Assembly: GCF_004028155.1 (NCBI RefSeq) | Contig: NZ_SBII01000015.1 | Span: 39,275 to 103,274 of the forward strand | DNA from: Flavobacterium cerinum | GTDB lineage: Bacteria > Bacteroidota > Bacteroidia > Flavobacteriales > Flavobacteriaceae | Reading direction: 5' to 3' | DNA length: 64,000 bases | In this document: piece by piece, positions 33,261 through 43,900 of the stretch | Layout: each line of letters begins with the position of its first letter | Numbering within the stretch: position 1 is the stretch's first letter | The notes under the pieces: generated by a model | Told to the model about the DNA's origin: nothing | The model's database searches: none | What the model saw: only the letters and a program-made list of their open reading frames with translations | Program-made: the position numbers and the translations under genes

Positions 33261-34814
33261 TTATTGTTTAATAAATTTTAAAGGTTTATTTCCTTCAATC
33301 TTTATAAAATAAATACCAGCCGATAAGGAGCCGATAGAAATTGGAGCGGCCGGAGTTGTATTGAAATCTATTACTTTTTGCCCTAATGTAGTAATGATTA
33401 TTCCTTTTATACCTGCATCAATTCCTTTTATTTCTATATTATCGGAAGTCGGATTAGGATATAAAAAAATATTTTCTCTTTCCGGAATCTTTATACCGGC
33501 TGTTCCATGACTTATTTTTGCAAGAAAAGGATAGCTTTCAAACTCTGGCGCGAGATGTTCTACGGTATCAAAATTTACATTTCCGGTTGCTATACCCGAA
33601 ATAAAAATATCACCCAATTCATTTATAGTAATACAATCAATTTTATCTTCAGATGGACCGCCTGCCGTTTTTGCAAAAAGTACATTTCCATCAGAATTGT
33701 ATTTTAATACCAATGCATCATTTTGTATGGTTGTGGAGATAATAGATGTACTTATTCCATTTCCCCAATTTAAAGTGCCTGAAGTACTGCCCGTAAAATA
33801 GATATTACCCATACTGTCAAGGTTAAGATAATTTCTATTCCCGATCGTTACACTTCCTGTTCCTGATGCTTCACGAACCCATTGGAAATTTCCTGATGCA
33901 TTCAATTTTGAGATGAATATATCTTCAGAAAAATCCCCGGGGCCTTCTATTTCAATATCATCAAAGCCAGTGTTTACAAATAAATAAGAGCTGAAATAAA
34001 TCTCATCAGGTGTGTTTGCTAAAACAGTCGGACTATCCGGGCATGTAATATCGTCAATATATTTTAACCATTGGTAAGTACCTTGTGGGGAATATTTAAC
34101 GACATAAGAATTATAATTAAAATCTGTCGGTACATCAACACCCGCATATTTAGAATCGATACCCGCACAGCCGCCAGCCGCATAAATATTACCTTCGGTA
34201 TCAACAGCTACAGAGGTTATCCTGTTTACATTTTGCTGTTCTATATTTAAAAGTTCACTGCCGGAAGCAGAATATTTCGTAATATATGAATCCATAAAAC
34301 TATCGTAACCGATATAAATGGCATCATCACCATCTGTTGCTATAGCCCTGAAATCGGCAACATCGGCATCAGTAATAGAAAGTCTTTTGTACCAAAGTAA
34401 ATTACCGTTGGTATCCAGTTTTGCCACTAAATAATTCATATTATTGTTAGGGGCTGCAATAAAAGTAGTGTCGATTGTAACCGAATCTAAATAACCTATT
34501 GCTATAATAATATTTCCCTGTGAATCTGATTTTATAGCATAGGGGTTGCATTTACCAGTAAATACCTTGGAGAACAAAACATCTCCATTTGTGTTATATT
34601 TATTATAATAGATGTTCCCTAAAAGGTCATTGTAATATATAGGAGTGTCTTTAAATCCTGAGAAGTATATATTTCCAGAATGATCAGAAACAGTAACATA
34701 GCCAGTTGTTTGTGTATTAGCAGCACCTATTGAAACTGTTTTTAGCCATTGATAACTTTGACTATAGGCAGCCATTGTAAAGAAGAGTACTATGTAAGGT
34801 ATAATTTTTTTCAT
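33261..34814 (-). CDS. Secreted SBBP-repeat-like protein with type A T9SS sorting domain
   Basis: The 517-residue precursor has a signal peptide (MKKIIPYIVLFFTMAAYSQ). The body carries about six repeats of the form D-x-x-G-(N/D)-I-(Y/F)-x-x-G (for example DHSGNIYFSG, DTEGNIYAAG, DSMGNIYFTG, ELGDIFISG), as in SBBP beta-propeller repeats. Residues 445-517 are a type A T9SS sorting domain: FLYPNPTSDNIEIKG at the start, LGQKVIDF, and SAGIYFIKIEGNKPLKFIKQ at the end. It should be exported by T9SS, have this domain removed, and be released or attached to the surface. The ligand or role is unknown. Confidence 0.85.
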   Translation of the reverse strand: MKKIIPYIVLFFTMAAYSQSYQWLKTVSIGAANTQTTGYVTVSDHSGNIYFSGFKDTPIYYNDLLGNIYYNKYNTNGDVLFSKVFTGKCNPYAIKSDSQGNIIIAIGYLDSVTIDTTFIAAPNNNMNYLVAKLDTNGNLLWYKRLSITDADVADFRAIATDGDDAIYIGYDSFMDSYITKYSASGSELLNIEQQNVNRITSVAVDTEGNIYAAGGCAGIDSKYAGVDVPTDFNYNSYVVKYSPQGTYQWLKYIDDITCPDSPTVLANTPDEIYFSSYLFVNTGFDDIEIEGPGDFSEDIFISKLNASGNFQWVREASGTGSVTIGNRNYLNLDSMGNIYFTGSTSGTLNWGNGISTSIISTTIQNDALVLKYNSDGNVLFAKTAGGPSEDKIDCITINELGDIFISGIATGNVNFDTVEHLAPEFESYPFLAKISHGTAGIKIPERENIFLYPNPTSDNIEIKGIDAGIKGIIITTLGQKVIDFNTTPAAPISIGSLSAGIYFIKIEGNKPLKFIKQ

Positions 34815-34910
34815 TTTAGCATATTTTACACTAAGGTACTTATATCCATTGATTTAGTTTTTGCTTATTGAGAATTTGCCGGGTTTGATTTAGAATTTGA
34901 TACAATAAAA

Positions 34911-34942
34911 AAGCGTGACTGTTCAAATGAACAGCCACGCTT
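34911..34942 (-). terminator. Terminator of the 2864-residue adhesin gene
   Basis: AAGCGTG-A-CTGTTCA pairs with TGAACAG-C-CACGCTT around a 2-nt loop, with one A-C mismatch (34911-34942). On the minus strand the stem is followed by a T tract, and it lies 26 nt after the adhesin stop. Confidence 0.82.
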
Positions 34943-34967
34943 AATAAATGTGTGTGAAGTTAAAAAA

Positions 34968-37900
34968 TTATTCCTGCCTGTTTATATAGATCCATCCGGT
35001 AGTTGTACCACCTACTGATCGTTCTATAACATAATAATATGTACCGGTTGGCAGTTCGTTTCCGTTACTGCTTTGTCCGTACCATTCATCTTTGTAGTTT
35101 CCTTTTGTATATACATCCTGTCCGTAACGGTTAAAGATAGAAAGCTTTTTAACCCCCATAAATTTAAGGTCAAAATTATCATTCAAGCCATCACCATTTG
35201 GCGAGATACCTTTTTGAATTGCACAGGCTATATCTTCTACAAGGTAAGATTTTGTAGTCTCACAACCATTGCTAGTTACTGTTAGTGTAAATTCAATAGG
35301 GAATACTTCGTTTTCAGGAGTACTGTTTACATAATCATTAACATCAAAGTTCTCACTGTCCAGTCCTACAATTTTACCAGAAGCAGTAGCCCACTCATAA
35401 GTAACATCTGAAGTAATAAATGAACCTTCAGCAGGAGTAGCAGAAATTATAAATGTACTGCCATTACATTTCCCATCTAATGAGAAATCAATCTGGCCAT
35501 TAATGGTAAATGTAAACTTAGATGAATTTCCTGTATTACAATTTGCAGGATCTGCTGTAACAGTATAAGTCACAGTATGCGTACCTGATGTACTTCCTGC
35601 AATATCAATCTGACCTGTAACTGTATTAATACTAAGTCCGGTTGTACCGCTAAATGTACCGCCAGTAACAAAACCTTGTGCAAGATCAGGCGTTGCATTA
35701 GCTGCACCAAAACAGAAACTAGGATCAAAATCAAAATCAGTAACAGGAGTAATTGTTTGCGTAATAACTATTGTTGCAATACCGTTACCGGCAGCTACAC
35801 AATTAACTACACTTTGTGGAACATCATAGCTTATTGTATATGATCCAATTGTACTTGCAGCGATGTTAATAGCTCCGGTAGCTGCATCAATTGCAAGACC
35901 CGCATCAGATGAAGTAAAAGTTCCGCCCGATGTAAAGCCTGCAGCTAATACAGGAGTCTGATTAGCAGAAGATGTACAAACCGGAGTAGTGTAAGAGAAT
36001 GTAGTTACTGCTGCCGCAAGCGGTGTTACTGTTATAGATACAGAAGATGAATTTCCGATATTACAAACAGTAAGATCAGGATCTACGGTATAAGTAACCA
36101 GATACGTTCCCGCTGCAGTTGCAGTAAGGTCAATTTCTCCTGTAACAGGATCAATGGTTAATCCTGTTTCAGCTGAATAATGTCCTCCTGTTGTTGAGCC
36201 GGTAGTAAGAACTGCAACAGGATTGGCGTCAGCTTTACAAATAATGCCTGTAAGAGTAAAGTTAGTTACAGGTATTATTGAAGGCTTAATAGTGACAGTA
36301 ATCGATGCCCTGTCGCCTTCACAAGTTTGCCCTGAAGTCTGACTCACATAATATGTAGTTATACCCGGTACAGTTGTATTTACTATAGGAGCAGTTGCCG
36401 AAGCAGTGCCGCCTGTAGGAACGGTATACCAATTTAGTGTATGTCCTGGAAGAGCATCAGCTGTAAGCGGAGCAGGAGTGATATTTTGACAATATTCAAT
36501 AACTGCAGTTGTCACAGGCGCCAATGGAAGTGCATGAACAGTAACTTCAATTGGTACTCTTGGGCTTTCGCAATTTGCATTTGAAAGTTGAGAAACATAA
36601 TAAGTAACTACACCTTCAGCAGTAGTGTCTGGAGTTGGAGTAGTTGTTGAGGCTGTTCCACCGATTGCCGCAGTATACCATTGAAGTGTATGATCTACTA
36701 ATGGAGTAGCTGTAAGTGGCACAGCAGTTTCATCAATACAATACTCAACTGCAGCAATTATTACTGGTGCAGCAACATTTCCATTATCGTAGATAACTTC
36801 AATTGTACTTTTGCAATATTGAGTCGTCCAGTCAAATCTATAAATACCACTTGCTGTAAAGCCGGTAATAGTAGTTGTATTACTTTCAGGATGATCAATA
36901 ATAGTTTCGCCAGGGTTGTCATTTTTAGCACTCCATTCTCCTGAACCTGCCGCAGACACTGTAGTAGTATTATCAATACAGTTAAGTAAAGAAGGGCTAA
37001 CTGAAAGTACACTATTATTAGCGGTAAATTCAATTGCATCCAGCCAGTTACCTACACTTACTCCTCCAACACTTGAAACCGATTGGAATATAAATCGTGT
37101 TATTGGCTGGTTTATCGGTGTTGTGTAAGAGCCTGTATATAATGCCCATGCAGTATTAGTAGTTGTAGCAGTAGTTACATCTACATACGGTCCTCCGGGA
37201 GGTCCTGCAAGTAGTTTACAGGTATCTGTTCCCTGTCTTCCACGGTGTGCAAAACTATAATTAAATGCTGTGCTTTGTGGAGTAGGGTAGTCCTGATAGA
37301 TACCAGATACCAGGTTAGCATTTAGTTCTATGAACTGGCTTCCTTCGTAAGCATTTACGTTTTCATAATTTGGTGTTGGCCAAAATTCCATAACGTCATC
37401 AGCCGCTGTAGTTCTCCATCCCTGTACTGTGTTCTGATTTATCATTTGAGGATATGGCGAAACAGTTAAAGGAACAGGGTTTTCAAAACCAAAATTTATA
37501 GTAGTAACTGTGCAGGCACTTTGGTTTTCTCCCGCAGGAGGCTCAGGTGTATTAATACAAATCTTAAATTCAGTAGTTAAAACAGGAGCTATCTTATTAA
37601 GAATAAGCCTTACTTTATAAGTATTTCCCGGAATTAAATTCTGACCTATAAGTACATTTGTAATACTACAGTTTTGTTGTAAAAGTGATCCGCATTGGTC
37701 ACCTTCATACAGAGCGATCACAACTGGGTTTGGTTCACCTGTGAAACTTGAAAGTTCAACATTATGCCTATCTTCTGTAGCAACAAACTGATACCAGATA
37801 TCAGCTCCGTTTGATGCAGCACATTCAAAAGGCTGAGGTGAAGCTGTCGCTCCGTCATAAGATGTCATTAAAGAAACTAAACAGTCGTCTCCTTGTGCAT

Positions 37901-40900
37901 TTACACCTAACGTATAAGCACCTGTACAATCATCATTCGCTATTTTTGTCTTAAATGCAAGAGGTCCCGACCATTTACTTTTGTCGTTAGTCCCACAAAC
38001 AGAGCGTACATAATATACATAATTTGTTGATGCATTAAGTGCTGGTGTGGTATATATGAAAGGCTTAGCAGGCGCCGAAACACCTGTACTTGTACTTGTT
38101 GGCGCTGGAGATCCTGCAGGAACCACATAAACTTCCCATGCAGAGGCTGTACCTATTTCTGTCCAGTTAAAGGTGGCACCTGTTTGTCCAACAGATGCAA
38201 CAGTAAGCGTTGTAGGCTTAGGACAGGTTATTACAGAAAGATCTATATTATCTATAGCACCACCGGAACCAGTTCCTAAAGTATTATCATTTCTCCATTC
38301 AAATACAAAACGTACTGTTGTTCCTTGGTATCCGGTTGAATTAAGAATATAATTTGCAGTAGTCCAGTTACCATTGCCTACAAATTCACCGCCTATTTGT
38401 TCGCGGCCGGCACCAGCAACTATTTGTACTCCTGTTGTAGGTACAAAATTTTGAGGTACTCTCCATACTCTTATAACGTCCCAGTTAGGTGTTTCCCCCA
38501 GGTTTTTCCAATCAAAAGAAAAATCCAGTTCAGCCGCTCCGGTTGGTATAGTAACATCTTTATAAGCATGTACTACTGAAGCGGCGCCTGTACTATAGTT
38601 ATTATTTAACCCACCATCATTTGTTACATATAAAGATTTAGAAGGACTGTTATTTACAGCCGATCCTACAATCCATCTATTCGTTTGATTGCCATTAACA
38701 ATTGTCAAGCCGTATGTTGGGCCATCAAAATTTTGAGAATAATTTAAAGGTGAAGCGACCTGAGGTGTACTAAACTCAAAAGGACCAAGCCATAAACTTT
38801 TATCTGTTGGTCCGCAATTGCTTCTAACCCAGAAAAAGAAGTTTGATGAATCAGGAAGCCCATTTAATACTGCTGTAGGAGTAAGTACAGTATCAGTAGG
38901 TGTTGTGCCAGCTGTTGGTGGAGTTCCGGATAATGAATAATAATATTCATAAGATGGTGGCGCACTAGCCGGAGGAGTCCATGTAAACGTTGCAGATGTC
39001 GCTGTGAGCGTTGGCATCAATAAATTTGTTGGGGCAACGCAGGTAACAACAGAAAGGCTAATATTATCTATAGCTGCCGGAGGAGTTGTGCCTCCAAAAG
39101 TATCATTTCTCCATTCAAAGACTAATCTTCTAATCTGTCCGCCATAAGCTGCTGATGGTATGATTGTATTTGAAGTTACCCATGAATTATTATTGGTAAA
39201 GTTACCTCCTACCTGAACACGTCCTGTACCAGCAGTTATCTGAGTGCCTGGTACCGGGCTGTAATTGATAGGAACCATCCATATTCTAAAATAATCGGCT
39301 GCATCGCCAAGACATTTCCAATCGAAAGTCAATAGCAGTTGATCCAGTGTCGCTGGCAATTGGATATCCCTGTATGCCTGAACAACAGATCCTGCAGTAT
39401 TGGTATAACTATTTGTCACACCATTATCGTTAGATACATATAATGAGTTCGTAACACTGTTACTTGTTGCTGATCCTACAACCCATTTATTGGTTTGTGT
39501 ACCATTAACCAGATCCCATCCATGTACCCCAATATCAAAATTTTGGGTATAATTCATAGTTGCAGGAACCTGTGGTGTAGTGAAGTTTAATGGTCCTATC
39601 CAGAAACTCTTATCTGTTCCACTGCAATTACTTCTTACCCAAATATTATGATTTGTAGATGGAGGTAAGCCGTTAACTACTACCGTTGGTACTAGAGAAT
39701 TGCCAGTAGGAGTAGTAGCAGCAGTTGGTGCAATGGCATCTGTTGCTACATAATAATCATAGCTTGCCGGCGGTACAGTAGTTGGTGTCCAGGTAAATGT
39801 AGCAATACCAGGTAAAAGTCCGCTCATTACAATATTAGAAGGCTGCGGACATGTAATAACTTTAAGATTAATATTATCAATAGCTGCAGGACCTTGTGTG
39901 CCTGTAGCAGCACTGTTTCTCCATTCAAAAACTAATCTTCTTATAGAATTGTTTAAAGTTGCAGCATTAATTACACTGGTTTGATTAGTCCATGTACCAT
40001 TTTGCATAAAGTTACCGCCTATCTGGATACGGTCTGCCGCTGCTGTTATCTGTGTACCCGGAGTTGGTACAAAGGCAGCAGGTACAATCCATACTCTAAA
40101 ATAGTCTGTATTGTTTTCACCTACATTTTTCCAGTCAAAAGATAAAAGTAACTGGTCTAATGTTGCTGGCATTTGTATATCCCTATAAGCTTGAACAACA
40201 GATAATGCATTGATGTTATAAGTATTGGTTATGCCATTATCTTCAGATATATATAATGAATTTGCTGCACTATTGCTTGTAGCAGTTCCAACGGCCCACT
40301 TATTCGTTTGTGTGCCATTATTCAATGCCCATCCATGTGCACCAATATCAAAATTTTGGGTATAATCCATTGCTGCCGGCACTTGTGGCGCCACAAAGCT
40401 TAAAGGTCCAGTCCATATACTGGTGTCTCCAGTTCCACAATTCGATCTTACCCAGAAATAATATGAGTTTGAAGGAGTAAGTGTTGTAATGGTTGCAGTA
40501 GGAGTAGTAATGGCTGCTGTATTTGTAGGAACAGTAGCACCTGTAGGAGCTATTGGACTTGAAGATAAATAATAATCATATCCGGGTACAGCTGTAGTAG
40601 GTGCTGTCCAGTTTATTATAACCTGATTATTCGTAAGGCTGTTTGCAGCAATTACCGGTGCTGTTGGAGCAATACAGGTTATCACAGAAAGATTAATATT
40701 ATCAATCGCAGCCGGAGCTTGTGTACCGACTGTAGTATTGTTTCTCCATTCAAAGACCAATCGTCGTATTGAGTTACTGAATGCGGTGGCATTAATTATA
40801 CTGGTCTGACTAGACCAGCTTCCATTTTGCATAAAGTTACCACCTATCTGGATACGATCTGTAGCTGCGGTTATTTGTGTTCCCGGTGTAGGTACAAAAG

Positions 40901-43562
40901 TTGCAGGTACAATCCATACTCTAAAATAATCATTATTGGCTTCACCCATATTCTTCCAGTCAAAAGATAAAAGAAGTTGGTTTAGCCCTGTTGGCATTTG
41001 TATATCTCTATAAGCTTGAACAACAGATTGTGCATTGACGTTATAGGTATTTGTTATCCCATTATCTTCAGAAATATATAATGAATTTGGCGTACTGTTG
41101 CTTGTAGCACTTCCTACAGCCCACTTGTTCGTTTGTGTGCCATTATTCAATGCCCATCCATGTGCACCAATATCAAAACTCTGAGTGTAATTCATAACTG
41201 CGGGTACTTGCGGCGCTACAAAACTTAAAGGCCCTGTCCATGTACTTGCATCGCCAGGACCACAATTAGACCTTACCCAGAAATAATAGGAGTTTGATGG
41301 TGTAAGTGTTGTAATTGTAGTAGTAGGAGTAGTAATAGCGGCTGTATTTGTAGGTACAGTAGCACCTGTAGGAGCAGTTGGATTTGAAGATAAATAATAA
41401 TCATATCCAGGTACTGCAGAAGTAGGTGCAGTCCAGTTTATTGTTACCTGACTATCAGTAAGGCTGTTTGTAGCTATTACAGGTGCGGTTGGTGCAGAGC
41501 AGGTAATAACCGAGAGGTTAATATTATCGATAGCTGCAGGAGGTTGTGATCCTCCAAAAGCATCATTTCTCCATTCAAAAACCAATCGTCTTATTTGTCC
41601 TGCATATGCTGCAGCATTTATAACGGCATTATGAGATAACCATGCAGGTGTATTGGTAAAATTACCACCTATCTGCAAACGGTCTGCTGCTGCTGTTATT
41701 TGTGTTCCTGCTATTGGAATATAATTGGTAGGTACTAACCATATTCTAAAATAGTCGGCTGTATCACCAATACCTTTATAGTCAAAAGATAAATTTAACT
41801 GATTTACATTGGCAGGTATTTGTACGTCTCTATAAGCCTGTACAACAGCATTAATATTTATTGTGTATATGTTACTAAGGCTATTATCATTACTTATATA
41901 TAATGATTTATTACCGCCATTGTTTGTGGCTGTACCTACAGACCATTTGTTAGGCTGAGAAGCATTATTTAAAGACCAGCCATGTGAAGCTGTTTCAAAA
42001 TCCTGAACATAATTTAGTGTAGCAGGTATTTGTGTGGTTGAAAAATAGTATGGACCAGTCCATATACTATATGTACCATTGCCACAGCTTGCTCTAACCC
42101 AGTATTCATAGTTAGTAGCCGGAGTAAATAAATCGCCTGCTGTTGTTTGGGTTGCATTAAAGGCAGTATTTTGTGTTACATTCTGTCCAGGGCCAGTTGG
42201 AAGGCCGGTATTTGCTGGTTGTACAGCAAGCTGCCAGGATGTAGCCGTGCCGGCAGCCCATGTAAGTTTTGCAGATGTAGCATTTGAATCACTTGATGTA
42301 AGGCCTGTTGGTGATGCACAATATACTTGTTGTAATGATAAAGTATATGGCGTAGTTGCTGCAGCTGTACTTGTAGATATAACTATATAATAAGTATTAC
42401 CTGCCGTAGCAGCAAATGAAGGAATAATAACAGGCGTTGTTGCATTACCTGTACCTCCGGCTAAACATGATACACCTATATCGGTGCAATTGTCGTATAT
42501 AAATAACCCGGATCCTACACCGTTATTAGTAATACTAATGTGTATGTTGCCACTTACGGCAGGTGTATATTCATATACAACATCATTACCGGCTAAAAAA
42601 TTACCTGTAGCATTACAGCCTGTTCCTGCTATACCTTCATAAAAATCAGTGAAATTTGCAGTATTATTTGTGTCTGTAAAGGGAAGAGCAGCAGGAATGA
42701 GTATAGGTGCAGAACAGCTTTCGCCAGGAGCCGCTGTGCTAAAAAAGAAAGGTCCTACAGGAATACTTTCTCCACCATCACTACAAATTGCCCGGATGTA
42801 GTATTTATATTCAGTATCGGCTAAAAGTCCTGATTTTGTGTATGGAGGCTGACCTACATATACATCTCCATTACCGGTAGGTGACTGAGACGAAAGTACA
42901 ACTTCAATATTCCATGATGTTGCCCCACCTTGATTTATCCAGTTAAGAACGGCGTTGTTTAGTCCTGTACTGGTTACAGATAGTGTTATTGGAGATAAAC
43001 ATTGCGATACAACTTTTACATCGTCAACTAACCATCTGTCACAATCGCTGCCTTCCATAACAAAGGCAATATGTACAGAACCTGTTATTGCAGGAAGTGT
43101 AATAATTTTTTCAAAGTAGGTGGTTTGAAGTGGGTTTAAGCTTGTTTCGCTCCAGGTTTGCAGATCGGTATAACTTGCAAGATTTGTGGGATCTGGATTA
43201 GTAGAGATTTTTACTTTATAAATACCTCCCTGATCGCCCGTTTGTACCAGTCTGGAAAAAAAACGTAACTGGCCGCTGGCAGGCATATTAAAATAAGGTG
43301 TAATTAGCCAGTCCTTAGGGGCTGGAGTTGCCGTTTCTCTGGTGAGATAAGCAGCATGGCTACCTGTATTTGCAGGCTGAAGGGTACTCCCTGCAGCACT
43401 TTGAACCCAGGTAAAAGCAGGTCCTTCTTCGTTAATAACTGTCCAGTTAACAGGATGTGCTGGTGTACCGACCCAGGGAGTTTCAAAACTCTCGAGAGGC
43501 AGCTGAGCATAAGTGTTAAATGACAATAATAATCCGAAGATAATTAGTGTAATTTTTTTCAT
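34968..43562 (-). CDS. Giant multidomain adhesin with type B T9SS C-terminal domain (copy A, 2864 residues)
   Basis: A signal peptide (MKKITLIIFGLLLSFNTYAQ) is followed by a choice-of-anchor J/cleaved-adhesin domain (to about 187), fibronectin III, and a PPC-like domain (about 280-410). Five tandem units of about 270-278 residues, each an adhesin domain plus an Fn3 domain, have their adhesin parts starting near 520, 790, 1068, 1338 and 1606. Later come a second PPC-like domain (about 1873), a DUF642-like domain (about 2022), two Ig-like domains (from about 2270) and three TGEIDL-type repeats (about 2440 on). Residues 2785-2864 (GISPNGDGLND to INRQE) are a type B gliding-motility-associated C-terminal domain, marking a T9SS cargo. 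The protein should be displayed at the cell surface and mediate adhesion. Copy B is its closest neighbour in sequence. Confidence 0.92.
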   Translation of the reverse strand: MKKITLIIFGLLLSFNTYAQLPLESFETPWVGTPAHPVNWTVINEEGPAFTWVQSAAGSTLQPANTGSHAAYLTRETATPAPKDWLITPYFNMPASGQLRFFSRLVQTGDQGGIYKVKISTNPDPTNLASYTDLQTWSETSLNPLQTTYFEKIITLPAITGSVHIAFVMEGSDCDRWLVDDVKVVSQCLSPITLSVTSTGLNNAVLNWINQGGATSWNIEVVLSSQSPTGNGDVYVGQPPYTKSGLLADTEYKYYIRAICSDGGESIPVGPFFFSTAAPGESCSAPILIPAALPFTDTNNTANFTDFYEGIAGTGCNATGNFLAGNDVVYEYTPAVSGNIHISITNNGVGSGLFIYDNCTDIGVSCLAGGTGNATTPVIIPSFAATAGNTYYIVISTSTAAATTPYTLSLQQVYCASPTGLTSSDSNATSAKLTWAAGTATSWQLAVQPANTGLPTGPGQNVTQNTAFNATQTTAGDLFTPATNYEYWVRASCGNGTYSIWTGPYYFSTTQIPATLNYVQDFETASHGWSLNNASQPNKWSVGTATNNGGNKSLYISNDNSLSNIYTININAVVQAYRDVQIPANVNQLNLSFDYKGIGDTADYFRIWLVPTNYIPIAGTQITAAADRLQIGGNFTNTPAWLSHNAVINAAAYAGQIRRLVFEWRNDAFGGSQPPAAIDNINLSVITCSAPTAPVIATNSLTDSQVTINWTAPTSAVPGYDYYLSSNPTAPTGATVPTNTAAITTPTTTITTLTPSNSYYFWVRSNCGPGDASTWTGPLSFVAPQVPAVMNYTQSFDIGAHGWALNNGTQTNKWAVGSATSNSTPNSLYISEDNGITNTYNVNAQSVVQAYRDIQMPTGLNQLLLSFDWKNMGEANNDYFRVWIVPATFVPTPGTQITAATDRIQIGGNFMQNGSWSSQTSIINATAFSNSIRRLVFEWRNNTTVGTQAPAAIDNINLSVITCIAPTAPVIAANSLTNNQVIINWTAPTTAVPGYDYYLSSSPIAPTGATVPTNTAAITTPTATITTLTPSNSYYFWVRSNCGTGDTSIWTGPLSFVAPQVPAAMDYTQNFDIGAHGWALNNGTQTNKWAVGTATSNSAANSLYISEDNGITNTYNINALSVVQAYRDIQMPATLDQLLLSFDWKNVGENNTDYFRVWIVPAAFVPTPGTQITAAADRIQIGGNFMQNGTWTNQTSVINAATLNNSIRRLVFEWRNSAATGTQGPAAIDNINLKVITCPQPSNIVMSGLLPGIATFTWTPTTVPPASYDYYVATDAIAPTAATTPTGNSLVPTVVVNGLPPSTNHNIWVRSNCSGTDKSFWIGPLNFTTPQVPATMNYTQNFDIGVHGWDLVNGTQTNKWVVGSATSNSVTNSLYVSNDNGVTNSYTNTAGSVVQAYRDIQLPATLDQLLLTFDWKCLGDAADYFRIWMVPINYSPVPGTQITAGTGRVQVGGNFTNNNSWVTSNTIIPSAAYGGQIRRLVFEWRNDTFGGTTPPAAIDNISLSVVTCVAPTNLLMPTLTATSATFTWTPPASAPPSYEYYYSLSGTPPTAGTTPTDTVLTPTAVLNGLPDSSNFFFWVRSNCGPTDKSLWLGPFEFSTPQVASPLNYSQNFDGPTYGLTIVNGNQTNRWIVGSAVNNSPSKSLYVTNDGGLNNNYSTGAASVVHAYKDVTIPTGAAELDFSFDWKNLGETPNWDVIRVWRVPQNFVPTTGVQIVAGAGREQIGGEFVGNGNWTTANYILNSTGYQGTTVRFVFEWRNDNTLGTGSGGAIDNIDLSVITCPKPTTLTVASVGQTGATFNWTEIGTASAWEVYVVPAGSPAPTSTSTGVSAPAKPFIYTTPALNASTNYVYYVRSVCGTNDKSKWSGPLAFKTKIANDDCTGAYTLGVNAQGDDCLVSLMTSYDGATASPQPFECAASNGADIWYQFVATEDRHNVELSSFTGEPNPVVIALYEGDQCGSLLQQNCSITNVLIGQNLIPGNTYKVRLILNKIAPVLTTEFKICINTPEPPAGENQSACTVTTINFGFENPVPLTVSPYPQMINQNTVQGWRTTAADDVMEFWPTPNYENVNAYEGSQFIELNANLVSGIYQDYPTPQSTAFNYSFAHRGRQGTDTCKLLAGPPGGPYVDVTTATTTNTAWALYTGSYTTPINQPITRFIFQSVSSVGGVSVGNWLDAIEFTANNSVLSVSPSLLNCIDNTTTVSAAGSGEWSAKNDNPGETIIDHPESNTTTITGFTASGIYRFDWTTQYCKSTIEVIYDNGNVAAPVIIAAVEYCIDETAVPLTATPLVDHTLQWYTAAIGGTASTTTPTPDTTAEGVVTYYVSQLSNANCESPRVPIEVTVHALPLAPVTTAVIEYCQNITPAPLTADALPGHTLNWYTVPTGGTASATAPIVNTTVPGITTYYVSQTSGQTCEGDRASITVTIKPSIIPVTNFTLTGIICKADANPVAVLTTGSTTGGHYSAETGLTIDPVTGEIDLTATAAGTYLVTYTVDPDLTVCNIGNSSSVSITVTPLAAAVTTFSYTTPVCTSSANQTPVLAAGFTSGGTFTSSDAGLAIDAATGAINIAASTIGSYTISYDVPQSVVNCVAAGNGIATIVITQTITPVTDFDFDPSFCFGAANATPDLAQGFVTGGTFSGTTGLSINTVTGQIDIAGSTSGTHTVTYTVTADPANCNTGNSSKFTFTINGQIDFSLDGKCNGSTFIISATPAEGSFITSDVTYEWATASGKIVGLDSENFDVNDYVNSTPENEVFPIEFTLTVTSNGCETTKSYLVEDIACAIQKGISPNGDGLNDNFDLKFMGVKKLSIFNRYGQDVYTKGNYKDEWYGQSSNGNELPTGTYYYVIERSVGGTTTGWIYINRQE
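38700..42060 (-). repeat. Five tandem adhesin-Fn3 units inside adhesin copy A
   Basis: The unit length is about 805-835 bp. Start markers of the adhesin part are near 42005, 41193, 40360, 39550 and 38745. Units 2 and 3 are nearly identical (both contain HGWALNNGTQTNKWAVG, YISEDNGITNTYN and QAYRDIQMP), which points to a recent duplication, whereas units 1 and 5 are more divergent. Confidence 0.82.
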
Positions 43563-43583
43563 AAAAAATAGTTAATATTAGGT

Positions 43584-43600
43584 TTAAGTTTTAAACTTAA
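43584..43600. promoter_or_regulatory. Palindrome upstream of adhesin copy A
   Basis: TTAAGTTT-T-AAACTTAA is a perfect 8-bp inverted repeat centred at 43592, 22 nt upstream of the copy A start. Its core AAGTT-N3-AACTT resembles AAGTT-N2-AACTT at 51822-51833 upstream of copy B. A regulator-binding role is inference. Confidence 0.45.
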
Positions 43601-43831
43601 TCAAAAAAATCAACTAAAAAGACATGTTATTTATATTAATTCTTATTAATAGTTCAAAATAAACAAAAAGAATATGAAATGTTATATTCTTACTTATTTA
43701 TAATAATATAACGAATTTATTTATTCAATATATAAATGTTTTAAATAATATATAAATTAACTATTTTGTGTGCTTAACAATTTTAAAGAACTTTTAAATT
43801 GATTTTTAGAGCATTAAATATTCGTTAATAT

Positions 43832-43864
43832 AAAAAAGCAGGGCCGTTCATCGAACGGCCCTGC
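43832..43864 (-). terminator. Terminator of the 2586-residue adhesin gene
   Basis: GCAGGGCCGTTC (43838-43849) pairs perfectly with GAACGGCCCTGC (43853-43864) around a 3-nt loop. The A6 at 43832-43837 becomes a T tract on the minus strand. It is 37 nt after the adhesin stop. Confidence 0.9.
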
Positions 43865-43900
43865 TGGTATTTTGGCTAAATTATATTAACCGGTTATTGT

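Larger units (their letters stand above)
43563..43900. other. 338-nt AT-rich spacer between adhesin copies A and B
   Basis: This region holds the upstream sequence of copy A and the terminator of copy B. It contains an 8-bp palindrome at 43584-43600, many A/T runs and, at 43838-43864, the terminator hairpin of copy B. No open frame or TAnnTTTG box on the minus strand was found for copy A. Confidence 0.6.
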
